Source: JANXLO01 sp038231295 (GTDB lineage: Bacteria; Armatimonadota; Chthonomonadetes; Chthonomonadales; Chthonomonadaceae). Taken from it: DNA of 64,000 nt. The DNA is taken from the NCBI GenBank assembly GCA_038231295.1, contig JBBRLP010000002.1, forward strand, positions 103,908 through 167,907. Direction: 5' to 3'. The notes below the pieces were generated by a model. That model saw only the letters and a list, made by a program, of their open reading frames with translations. It did not search any database and had not been told where the DNA came from. This document shows, one piece after another, positions 50,273 to 59,900 of this stretch (its first letter is position 1; each line of letters starts with the position of its first letter). The position numbers were made by a program, and so were the translations under genes.

Positions 50273-51847
50273 ATGGCCGCGAATGAAGAGCCGGGTGGCG
50301 AGGATAAGGGAACGCTGTTTCAGGAAGTCAAGACAGGCATCAAGGGGCTGGCGATCGGCGCGGCGCTCCTACTCGATCCGAAGAAGGCCGCAGAGGGCGC
50401 GAAGGGGGACGACGAAAAAGCCCAAGCCGTCGAACCTGTGCAGACTCAGCACCGTTACCGTGCTGGTGCGACGCATTTTTCGTATACGGTCACGACAGGA
50501 ATGATGCCAATCCTTTCCGAGACGGGCGAAAAAGAGGCGGATGTTTTCTTTATGGCCTACACGCGAGACGATGTCGCGGACAGGGCGCAGCGTCCGCTCA
50601 TGTTCTCCTTCAACGGCGGGCCAGGCTCCGCTTCGGTGTGGCTGCATCTGGGCGCACTGGGGCCGCAGCGTGTGAAGATGCTAGACGACGGCAATCTTCC
50701 CGCGCCTCCCTATCGCCTGACGGAAAATCCGGACTCGTGGCTGGAAGAGACCGATCTGGTGTTCATTGATCCGGTTGGGACGGGTTTCAGCCGCCCGGCG
50801 AAGCCGGACCTCGGCAAGAAATTCTGGGGGTTGAAGGGCGATATCGAGTCCATCGGGGAGTTCATTCGGCTCTACCTGACGCGTTATTCACGCTGGACTT
50901 CGCCGCTGTTCCTCGTCGGAGAGAGCTACGGCACGACACGCGCCGCTGGGCTTTCCGACCATCTCCTGAATCACGGCATTGCGCTCAACGGGATTGTTCT
51001 GGTCTCGTCAATCCTCAATTTTCAGACGGCGGCATTCGCGAAGGGCAATGACCTGCCCTATATTCTCTTCCTGCCGACCTATACCGCGACTGCCTGGTAT
51101 CACAAGCGTCTGGCACCGGAGCTTCAGGAGAATCTGACGAAGACCCTGGAGGAGGCCGAACACTGGGCGGAGACGGAGTATGCGGCAGTCCTGATGCGCG
51201 GCGACGCGCTGACCCCTGCGGAACGCGGGGCCGTGCTGAAGAAGCTTTCTCGCTACACCGGGCTGGAGGCCCGCTATCTGGACGACTGTAATCTGCGTAT
51301 CGAGATCATGCGCTTCTGCAAAGAACTGCTCCGCACCGAACGGCGCACGGTGGGACGACTTGACAGTCGCATCAAAGGACTGGATGCGCTTGCCTCCTCC
51401 GAAACGCCCGATTTCGACCCGAGTATGTCTGCGATTCGCCCGCCCTATACCGCGCTCTTCAACGACTATGTCCGCAACACCCTGAAGTATGAGACGGACG
51501 AGGAGTATTTCATTCTGGGTGGTGGGATCAAAAACCCCTGGAACTGGAACATCGAGTGGATGGGCTATGCGGATACGAGTGAGGCACTGCGCTGCGCGTT
51601 CGCCAAGAACCCCTACATGAAACTGTTCGTCGCCTCTGGCTACTACGATCTGGCTACTCCCTACTTCGCGACGGAGTACACGCTAGCGCACATGGGCCTC
51701 GATCCCTCCCTGCGTGATAACATCCAGACCGGGGAGTACGAGGCGGGCCACATGATGTACATCCATACGGCCTCGCTGACGAAATTAAAGCAGGATGTCG
51801 CGGCGTTCCTAGCCTTTGCCCTCGAACCGGAGGAGCGTAAGATATAG
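50273..51847 (+). CDS. Peptidase S10 (serine carboxypeptidase-like)
   Basis: A 524-residue alpha/beta-hydrolase peptidase. 'MFSFNGGPGSASVWLHLGAL' is the S10 oxyanion region, 'FIDPVGTGFSRP' a further signature, and the nucleophile is Ser218 in 'FLVGESYGTTRAAGL'. The catalytic Asp is in 'ASGYYDLATPYFATEY' and the His in 'EYEAGHMMYIH'. No export signal is evident; residues 1-60 are hydrophilic with a short hydrophobic patch, which is unusual for a family mostly found in acid or exported compartments. ATG 50273 has AGGGGAG at good spacing. Confidence 0.92.
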   Translation: MAANEEPGGEDKGTLFQEVKTGIKGLAIGAALLLDPKKAAEGAKGDDEKAQAVEPVQTQHRYRAGATHFSYTVTTGMMPILSETGEKEADVFFMAYTRDDVADRAQRPLMFSFNGGPGSASVWLHLGALGPQRVKMLDDGNLPAPPYRLTENPDSWLEETDLVFIDPVGTGFSRPAKPDLGKKFWGLKGDIESIGEFIRLYLTRYSRWTSPLFLVGESYGTTRAAGLSDHLLNHGIALNGIVLVSSILNFQTAAFAKGNDLPYILFLPTYTATAWYHKRLAPELQENLTKTLEEAEHWAETEYAAVLMRGDALTPAERGAVLKKLSRYTGLEARYLDDCNLRIEIMRFCKELLRTERRTVGRLDSRIKGLDALASSETPDFDPSMSAIRPPYTALFNDYVRNTLKYETDEEYFILGGGIKNPWNWNIEWMGYADTSEALRCAFAKNPYMKLFVASGYYDLATPYFATEYTLAHMGLDPSLRDNIQTGEYEAGHMMYIHTASLTKLKQDVAAFLAFALEPEERKI

Positions 51848-51964
51848 TCTATGCGCCGCGTGGGAACCTTCCTGGCCGGTATCGGTGTTGTGAAGTGTAG
51901 AGAGGCACAGGAAGCGGGTTATCGCTTACCAACAGCACAACCGGGAAAAAATGAGGAGATCACG

Positions 51965-52798
51965 ATGAACACGAAACATATCTTTGCAGGCATGGGAGTT
52001 GGGCTGACACTGATCGGCGTGGGGCTGTCAGCACGGTATCTACACGCGGAAGAGAAAGGCGGGAAGGAGCGAAGGATAGCACACGGCGGCGCGTCCCGTA
52101 CTCCCGTTCTTGTAGAACTGTTCACTTCGGAGGGCTGTTCGAGTTGTCCGAGCGCGGACAAGCTCATGGCATCTCTGGCAGCATCACAGCCTGTCGAGGG
52201 CGTGGAGATCATCGCGCTCGAAGAACACGTGGACTACTGGAACCGCATCGGATGGACAGACCCCTTCTCCTCCGCGAAGTTCACCCGACGCCAGTACGAC
52301 TACGGCTCTCATTTCCATCTGGAGAGCGTCTATACGCCCCAGGCTGTGGTAGATGGAAGTAAGGAGTTCGTCGGCAGCGATAAGGGAACCGCGCTTGCCG
52401 CCATTCAGGAAGCCTCACAGACCCGCAAAGCCGACGTTCGCCTGAAAATCGCTTCGGACGACGGCAAGCAGCTCAAAGTGGAAGTCGCCATTGACGGGCA
52501 GTCTTCGGGAACCGGGCGCGGCGAAATCCTGCTCGCCCTCGCCGAAGACGACCTGAAAGTCCATGTCGGCAGCGGCGAGAACTCAGGGCGCAATCTCGTC
52601 CACTACGGCGTCGTCCGGCATTTTGCCTCTCTCGGCACGACTGCGGGCAGCAAACCCTTCACCGCCCAGGCCACCATACCCCTCAATCCCACCTGGAAAC
52701 GCGACCATCTGCGTCTCGTCGCCTTCGTCCAGTCAGCGGACAGCAAGCACATTGTGGGTATCGGTACGATGAAACTACCTGCCTCTACGAAGGGCTGA
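51965..52798 (+). CDS. DUF1223 family exported thioredoxin-like protein
   Basis: A 277-residue protein with an N-terminal signal/anchor ('HIFAGMGVGLTLIGVGLSA'). 'VLVELFTSEGCSSCPSADKL' carries a C-x2-C motif in the DUF1223 context, and 'ALEEHVDYWNRIGWTDPFSS' plus 'RQYDYGSHFHLESVYTPQAV' are the other conserved blocks. Members are secreted proteins of unknown role with a thioredoxin-like fold; a redox role is plausible. ATG 51965 has GAGGAG 6 nt upstream. It lies 117 bp after the S10 peptidase gene on the same strand. Confidence 0.9.
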   Translation: MNTKHIFAGMGVGLTLIGVGLSARYLHAEEKGGKERRIAHGGASRTPVLVELFTSEGCSSCPSADKLMASLAASQPVEGVEIIALEEHVDYWNRIGWTDPFSSAKFTRRQYDYGSHFHLESVYTPQAVVDGSKEFVGSDKGTALAAIQEASQTRKADVRLKIASDDGKQLKVEVAIDGQSSGTGRGEILLALAEDDLKVHVGSGENSGRNLVHYGVVRHFASLGTTAGSKPFTAQATIPLNPTWKRDHLRLVAFVQSADSKHIVGIGTMKLPASTKG

Positions 52799-52969
52799 TA
52801 TACGCTCGATCGTCTCGCTGGCTATTTCGCCCGATCAATCCTCTGGCTGTTCACAGTCCCGGAATTCAACCCGAAGGGCAATCCTGGAGACAATCCAACG
52901 AGCATCCCAGGGGGCTTTCGCGTCAACAATTCATCCTGGGCGACGTGAAGTTGGTTCGGTTCGCCTGAT
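52799..52969. other. Short intergenic region
   Basis: 171 bp between convergent genes (DUF1223 and the Eis-like gene). I see no clear hairpin terminator and no gene. Confidence 0.4.
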
Positions 52970-54181
52970 TCAGTAGCGATCCGGCAGGTGCATGTGGGGG
53001 AAGCGGAGAGGAAAAAGATGCTCCAGGAGCCTCTCTGCTTCTGCGGCAACAGGCATCGGCAAACGGGCCAGGAGTTCACCCGGAGGAAATGCGCCCAGAG
53101 CCATCCGGGCAAGTTCATACTGCGGCAGGAAGAGGTGCAGTGCGTCCGGCGAGGTTAGTGCGCCATCCGTTACCGTGACCGTATCCGGGGTAAGGTGGAG
53201 CGTCGCATCGCCTGAGTCCGTGTGGAAAACGAGGGAGCCGGTAAACGTTGATCCGGCTCTCTGTAGGCTTGCCGTTAGTTCTGGGGCAAGTGATTGCAGC
53301 AGTCGGGTGACATTGAGGACACGCGCCATCGAGCCGCCGCAGGCGCTATAGTTTCGCACGAACCGAACATCCTGGCACATGGCGGCGTAGGCAAGCGATT
53401 GTTGAGGCGGGAAGGCGAGTACGATACGTTTCACGCTGCGATGCGCCGCTTCTTCCTTGGCCCACAGCCGACACGCTGCAAGAACGGCATCGGCGGCGAG
53501 AGGGCTGTCCGCAACCACTTCCCCCAGCACCAGCGCGTCCTTATTGTCCGTCTCCAGTTTGTGCTGCACATACCAGCACCATCGCGCTCTCCAGAGATAG
53601 CCACGCACCTTGCCGTCCGGCCCCTCCACGACCCGACACTCGTCCTTGTCGGAGCCATCGGCAGCCTGGAGCAGATACGACCAGACGCCGCCCGCGTCCG
53701 GGCGCACGGCGGTTCCGGTTGTGTTGAGGATAGAGGTGGCGTAGAGGGCTTGTACCGCAGGCAGATCGTCCAACGCGAAAGGACGAACTTTCCAGCCTGC
53801 GGGAAGCGTATTGTCGCGTTCCAGATCATGGACGTAGACAAGGTGATCCGGCCCTGCTGTCGCGAAGCCGAACTTCGGGTAGAAATCCCGAATGCCGTAG
53901 AGCATGGAGAGAGCGCCGTCTCCCCGCTGCATCTCCTCGATAGCGGCCTCCAGAACGCGCCGGGAATAGCCTCTGTTGCGGAACTTCGGGTCTGTTCCCA
54001 CGCCGCCGATGCCATCCATGCGAACCAACGCCGACCCAATCCGCAGCGTGAAGGGAACGATGGAAAGGCGGCTGATGCTCTTGCCTCCCAGCATCAGGTC
54101 TACGCGCTTCGATACGCCGTCCGCATCAGGTTTGATGACGATTTTCGGCTCTTCACTTACCTGGACATTCCGTTTGGACAT
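52970..54181 (-). CDS. Eis-like GNAT N-acetyltransferase with SCP2-type C-terminal domain
   Basis: A 403-residue protein with the three-part Eis architecture: an N-terminal GNAT ('LSIVPFTLRIGSALVRMDGI', 'GVGTDPKFRNRGYSRRVLEA', the latter the acetyl-CoA motif), a second GNAT-like region, and a C-terminal sterol-carrier-like domain ('GSLVFHTDSGDATLHLTPDT'). Eis proteins acetylate amines at several positions, including aminoglycosides in mycobacteria; the substrate here is unknown. ATG 54181 is 7 bp after the phosphoglucomutase stop, so the two are co-transcribed. Longer upstream reading would run into that gene. Confidence 0.85.
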   Translation of the reverse strand: MSKRNVQVSEEPKIVIKPDADGVSKRVDLMLGGKSISRLSIVPFTLRIGSALVRMDGIGGVGTDPKFRNRGYSRRVLEAAIEEMQRGDGALSMLYGIRDFYPKFGFATAGPDHLVYVHDLERDNTLPAGWKVRPFALDDLPAVQALYATSILNTTGTAVRPDAGGVWSYLLQAADGSDKDECRVVEGPDGKVRGYLWRARWCWYVQHKLETDNKDALVLGEVVADSPLAADAVLAACRLWAKEEAAHRSVKRIVLAFPPQQSLAYAAMCQDVRFVRNYSACGGSMARVLNVTRLLQSLAPELTASLQRAGSTFTGSLVFHTDSGDATLHLTPDTVTVTDGALTSPDALHLFLPQYELARMALGAFPPGELLARLPMPVAAEAERLLEHLFPLRFPHMHLPDRY

Positions 54182-54188
54182 CGTCTCT

Positions 54189-55844
54189 TCACTGTCCGCC
54201 TGCCGCCGCGAACGCCGCGCTGACGATCTGTTGCGCTTCCGCTTCAATGCGCTTGAGGTGGGCATCGTCGCGGAAACTTTCGGCGTAGATTTTGTAGATG
54301 TTCTCGGTGCCGGAGGGACGGGCGGCAAACCAGCCGCTCGCCGTCTCCACCTTCAACCCACCGATAGCGGCTCCATTGGCGGGAGCAGTAGTGAGGATGC
54401 GCTCGATCTTTTCGCCTGCCATCTCGGTTGAGTGAACCTGTTCCGGGGAGAGTTTGGCGAGAATGGCTTTCTGCTCCGGGCTGGCAGGCGCTTCGATGCG
54501 GTCGTAGACGGGAGCGCCGAGTTCGGCGGTGAGGTCGGCATAGACCAGGGCGGGGTCTTTGCCCATTCGCGCCGTGATCTCCGCCGAGAGCAGGGTCAGG
54601 ATGATGCCGTCTTTGTCGGTTGTCCACGCCGTGCCATCACGCCGTGAGAACGAGGCTCCTGCGCTCTCCTCCCCACCGAAGGCCAACGAACGGTCCAGCA
54701 GACCATCCACAAACCACTTGAACCCGACCGGGACTTCATTCAGTTTACGCCCAAGTTTCGCCGCCACCCGGTCAATCATCTGGCTACTGACGACCGTTTT
54801 CCCGACGGCAGCACTCCCGCTCCATTCGGGGCGGTGTTGAAACAAATAGTAGATGGCGACCGCGAGGTAGTGATTCGGAGGCAGGAGACCGCCGCTCGGC
54901 GTGACGATGCCGTGCCGGTCGTGGTCAGGGTCGCAGGCGAACGCGATATCGAAGCGGTCTTTCAGACCGATAAGGCTCTGCATGGCGTAGGACGAGGAAG
55001 GGTCCATGCGAATCTTCCCGTCCCAATCCACCGACATGAAGCGAAAGGTCGGGTCTACGGTCTTGTTGACAATCGTGAGGTTCAGCCCGTACTTCTCGGC
55101 TATCGGCCCCCAGTAGTGAACTCCGGCCCCGCCGAGCGGGTCCACACCCATCCGAATCTGTGACCCGCGCAGGAACTCCATATCCAGGACGTTCTCAAGA
55201 TCGTTGACATAGGCAGAAATGTAGTCGTGCCGCTGCGTCGTGGGAGCGCGAAGGGCCTTTTCGACGGAGGTGCGCTGCACATCGAACAGGCCGTTGCCGA
55301 GGAACTCGTTGGCCTTCGTCTCGATCCATTTGGTGATGGAGGTGTCGGCAGGGCCGCCGCTCGGCGGGTTGTATTTGAAGCCGCCATCCTGCGGGGGATT
55401 GTGGGAAGGCGTGATAACGATGCCGTCTGCAAGCCCGTCGGTGCGTCCGCGATTCGTGGTCAGGATAGCGTGAGAGATGGCGGGGGTCGGGGTATACTCG
55501 CCATCCGGGGCAATGCGTATCTCGATTTCGTTCGCCGCCAGCACTTCGAGCGCACTCATCAGCGCAGGCGTCGAGAGGGCGTGTGTGTCCATGCCAATAA
55601 AAAGCGGTCCGGTGATGTCCTGCTGTTTGCGGTAGAGACAGATCGCCTGCGTGATCGCAAGGATATGCCACTCGTTGAAACTGCGTTGCAGCGACGACCC
55701 GCGATGCCCCGAAGTGCCGAACGCGACCCGCTGCTCTGCAACCGCAGGATCAGGGCGTTCGGTATAGTAGGCCGTTATCAACTGCGGCACATCAATGAGC
55801 ATACTCGCTTCGGCGATTTTGCCTGCGAAAGGACTGACGTTCAT
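54189..55844 (-). CDS. pgm: Phosphoglucomutase (alpha-D-glucose-1,6-bisphosphate dependent)
   Basis: A 551-residue enzyme interconverting glucose-6-phosphate and glucose-1-phosphate. 'QRVAFGTSGHRGSSLQRSFN' is the start of domain 1, and the phosphoserine is in 'GIVITPSHNPPQDGGFKYNP' (Ser-His-Asn). The metal loop is 'FACDPDHDRHGIVTPSGGL', the sugar loop 'LAFGGEESAGASF' (Glu-Glu-Ser), and the C-terminal phosphate site 'SGWFAARPSGTENIYKIYAE'. Length matches the bacterial Pgm group. ATG 55844 has GGGAG 5 nt upstream. Its product can feed CDP- and UDP-glucose synthesis for the polysaccharide locus. Confidence 0.95.
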   Translation of the reverse strand: MNVSPFAGKIAEASMLIDVPQLITAYYTERPDPAVAEQRVAFGTSGHRGSSLQRSFNEWHILAITQAICLYRKQQDITGPLFIGMDTHALSTPALMSALEVLAANEIEIRIAPDGEYTPTPAISHAILTTNRGRTDGLADGIVITPSHNPPQDGGFKYNPPSGGPADTSITKWIETKANEFLGNGLFDVQRTSVEKALRAPTTQRHDYISAYVNDLENVLDMEFLRGSQIRMGVDPLGGAGVHYWGPIAEKYGLNLTIVNKTVDPTFRFMSVDWDGKIRMDPSSSYAMQSLIGLKDRFDIAFACDPDHDRHGIVTPSGGLLPPNHYLAVAIYYLFQHRPEWSGSAAVGKTVVSSQMIDRVAAKLGRKLNEVPVGFKWFVDGLLDRSLAFGGEESAGASFSRRDGTAWTTDKDGIILTLLSAEITARMGKDPALVYADLTAELGAPVYDRIEAPASPEQKAILAKLSPEQVHSTEMAGEKIERILTTAPANGAAIGGLKVETASGWFAARPSGTENIYKIYAESFRDDAHLKRIEAEAQQIVSAAFAAAGGQ

Positions 55845-55948
55845 TTCATCTCCCGATAACTTAGAGCCTATCCCAAGAGGAGAACTTCCGACATGGTCAA
55901 GCGCCATCGGGGATAGACTCTTATTGCGTTACCTGACGCAAAGGGGAA

Positions 55949-56797
55949 CTACTTTAAGAGTTCTTCCCAGGTCTCGACTTCCAGCGCACGGTCAATCAGT
56001 TTTTCGAGCCGCTCATGCGAAGATATCGCCTCCAGCGCGGCTTGCGTCTTTCCGGCAGGCTTTCCAAATCGCTTCTCGCCGATCTTGAGGAGTATCTTCA
56101 TTGCTTCCTCCGTGCGTCCCTGCTCAAGACCTTGTTCGCGCCCTTCGACCCGTCCCTCTTCAAGCGTGCATTGGTAGGTACTGGATTCTTTCATTCCCAT
56201 CACTCCTTTCAGCAGTTGTCGTGAAAACTCCGCATCGTATTTCAAACCAAGCAGAAACCACGTTGTTGTCCAGAGCATACCCCGTTCTGCATCGGGAGCC
56301 TCGGCGTCAATGCGGTGTGCCATTTGTGCGACTACGCCCGGCAGGTCGGCAGCGGAAACATCCGCGAGGGGAGCTAGCGGAAGCAGCGCTAAAGGCGCGT
56401 TCAGCAGCTCCTGTGCCGATTTCTCCCATACTTCACGATCCGGTAGCCAAAATTCTGCGTTCCGTAAGTCACACTGCCGGACATCTGCGGGCCGTCCGCC
56501 TCTTTACGCAACAGCACGACGACGCTTTCCACCGGGAGGCGATACTTGTAGTACGAAACGACGTTGTAGAACAGCGTTCTGTCGCCCATGTCGGTTTTTG
56601 TAGGTCGCCTGGAGTTCGAAGTGGGCGAGATAGTCCGGGTTCGAGACTTGCAGAATGCGGTCTGCTTCGGCGACAACGGTGGAGAGGTCTGCGTCCATCA
56701 GAACCGCTCTCTCGCCGGGCAGTCCGAGGAAGCGCAGCCAGGCGAGAGGGTCAATTTCGACGAGTTGTTTTGTGGCGACATCAAAAGGTTTTGACAC
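55949..56797 (-). pseudogene. Frameshifted Rpn/DUF4351-type PD-(D/E)XK nuclease-family gene
   Basis: Three consecutive frames together give one protein of the Rpn/'recombination-promoting nuclease, putative transposase' type. The first part begins at GTG 56797 (AAGGA 7 nt upstream): 'MSKPFDVATKQLVEIDPLAW' and 'YLAHFELQATYK'. After one extra base in a run of five T (56595-56599, plus strand) it continues 'TDMGDRTLFYNVVSYYKYRL' and 'VESVVVLLRKEADGPQMSG'. After a missing base at about 56425-56433 it ends with a Glu/Gly/Gln-rich helix ('EEGRVEGREQGLEQGRTEEA') and the DUF4351 tail. Two indels mean it is inactive, or the assembly has errors. A minus-strand TATAAT at 56817-56822 may be its -10 box. 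Confidence 0.8.
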
Positions 56798-56938
56798 GTC
56801 CGTATCCTTTCCTCGAATTATACCACCTTGCCCCCCAAACGCGCAGCAATGGTAACGCTTTCCCAGGTGGCTGCGTCTAAAGGGCCGGAACTGTCATTTG
56901 CTGCTCCTGACATGATGTTGGGAGAAAGGAGTCCTTCA

Positions 56939-59900
56939 ATGCGAATCCCATTGCTCGCCTGTGCGGGCCTTGTGCTGTGCGTCGGGCTGGGAGAGGGGTC
57001 GGGAGGAGCGCAACATCGGCCCGCGTCTGCCGTCTGTATTCCCTCTGCGGGACGCCATCGGGGTGATCCCAAAGCGGAGTACACGCTTACTCCCCTGGAA
57101 ACCCGTGTGCTGGGTCAGCGCAGTTGGCTGCGCGGTGGCCCTGCCTCTCTGCGCGTCATCGTCGTCAATCATCTGACCAGCAAAGCGGTGCGGGCGAACG
57201 TCACACTGACCCTCGCGAAGATTGAAAATGGCAAACCGGGCGATGCGACGAAACTGTTTGAGGGGGAAACCAGCGGTCTGGGAACCCTGGACGCCGGTTT
57301 CAATGCCCCCGCCGCCGAAGCAGGAACCTACCAACTGAACGTCAGCGTCAAATCGCCTCTCGGTACAGATACCATCACGCAGCCGATTCAACTGACCGAG
57401 TCGGTTCAGGTTCTCCTCACCTCGGATAAACCCCTCTATCAGCCCGGCCAGACGATGCACATTCGCGCCCTCGCACTCGATATGGCGACGCGCAAAGCCC
57501 TCGCCGATCAGCCGATCACGTTCGAGGTGGAGGACGCTCGCGGCAACAAAGTTTTTAAGAAGCGGGACAAGCTTTCGGCTTTTGGCCTCAGCGGGACAGA
57601 TTTCGTTCTGGCCGACGAGGTGAACATGGGGACGTTTACCCTCCGCGCCACGCTGTCGCAGGGCCAGACCGAAAAGAAAGTGAACGTCCAGCGCTATGTT
57701 CTGCCGAAGTTCAAGCTCGCCGTCACTACGGATAAGCCCTACTACCTGCCCGGAGAAGAGGTACGGGGAACCGTCAAGGCCAACTACTTCTTTGGCAAAC
57801 CGGTGGCAGACGGCAGTGTGACCGTTACGGTGAACACCCTCGACATCGGCGTGACGAAACTCACCGAACTCAAGGGAACCACCAGCCCGATTGGAGCCTA
57901 CACCTTCCGCTACACGCTGCCGAATTCCTTCGTCGGGCAGCCTTTCGAGCAGGGGAAGGCCGTTGTGGAGTTCGCCGCGACACTCAAAGACACAGCCGAC
58001 CACAAGCAGGAGGCCCACCTCAGCGTCCCGGTCGTTAAAGACCCTGTTTCGCTCGTCGTCGTACCGGAGCATCGCGGCCTCGTTCCAAATGTACCCAATC
58101 GCGTCTATATCGCTGTCTCCACCCCGGACGGAACGCCTCTGAAAAACACTCTCGTCGAAGTGGCGACTTCGCCGGGAAGTCCCGTGGCGAACAATAACGG
58201 AACCATCCTGAACTTACTGCAAGCGGCGATATCAGAGAAGGAGAACCAGCCGAAGCCTATTGTCCTCAAGGACGCGAAGGCCGTCAAATCGCCTGTTTTG
58301 AAAGCGCTCAAAACGGATGATCTCGGTCTGGCGGTCTTCGACTTCACGCCGGGAACGGAACCTGTTTTGCTGAATGTCACAGCGACCGACGACAAAGGGC
58401 GCAAGACCTCCAGCGTCCAGACACTCCAGTTCGCTGCCGTGCAGGACGGCCTTATCCTCCGCAGCGACAAGACGCTGGCGAAGGTCGGGGATCGGCTGAA
58501 TCTCGCCGCTCTCTCCTCGCTTAAAGGCGGGACGCTCTACCTTGATGTCGTCCGCAACCGTCAGACGATCCTCACCCGTGCGGAGCCGCTGAACGGCAAT
58601 GAAAGCCATCTCACGCTCCCGCTCACGCACGACATGGTGGGAACGCTGGAGATACACGCCTACAAAATCCTGCCCTCCGAGGAGATCATTCGAGACACGC
58701 GCACTATTGTCGTCTCCCCGGCGGACGACCTCGAAATCAAGATCGTCGCGGACAGGCCGGACTACAAACCGGGTGGCGACGCTACCCTCAAGTTCTCCGT
58801 CCATGATTCGCAGCATCGCCCGGTGCAGGCGGCTCTCGGTCTCGCGATGGTGGATGAGAGCGTCTTTGCCCTCTCCGAACTTCAGCCCGGTCTGGAGAAA
58901 ATCTACTTCCTGCTCGAAAAAGAACTCATGGAGCCGAAATACGAGATACACGGCCTGCGCCCCACCGGACTCATGCAGCCCAACGCTGGCCCGATTCCGA
59001 TCCTTCGGGATGCGGAACGGCAACGGGGAGCCGCCATGCTACTCTGCGCGATGCCGCGCTCCGGCGATTTCGAGATTCAGGTCAACACCTATCAGGATCG
59101 GTATAACGCGATACGAATGAAGGTCGTCCAGGAGATGACCCAGACGCATCAGAAGATATGGACGGCCATTGCGAAATATCAGGCCGACGCCAAAACTCCG
59201 CTCAAAGCCGAAGATTCGCTCAACAAACTCGTCGAGAAGGACTATCTGAAAGAAGCGGACCTCCTCGATCCCTGGGGCCATTTCTACAAGACCGATCTGG
59301 GCGGTCAGAATGCCTACCACCAGTATTTCGCTCTGAACTCCTCCGGTCCAGATGGGAAGTGGGGGACTGCCGACGATATTATGGGCGTCTACCAGTATGG
59401 ATGGAACGGCAATGGAATTGGTCGGCGCAGAGGCGGAAGAGGATTCGGAGGCGGGGCGCCTGGCGGTGCACCAGGTGCAGCGATGCCAGAGAGAGTACTG
59501 GAATTCGGAAGGGCTGCCGACCGGCCCATGTTCGCATTCCGGGCTGCGGCGGCGCCGGAGATGATGGAGAAAGGGGCGATGAAGGCGACCCTTTCCGAAA
59601 CCAGAGCCGAAACGAAAGCAACTGGTGGGGCGGCTCCCAGAGTACGCGAATACTTCCCGGAGACGATGTACTGGAACCCCGCTCTGCTGACAGATGAGAA
59701 CGGACTGGCCGAGATCAAAGTGCCGATGGCGGACTCCATCACGACCTGGCGACTCAGCGCAATGGCGAACAGCATGAACGGGCAGCTTGGCAGCACGACC
59801 AGCGGCGTCAAAGTCTTTCAGGACTTTTTTGTGGATATTGACCTGCCTGTCTCGCTGACAAAAGACGATCATGTCGAGATTCCTGTCGCCGTCTACAACT

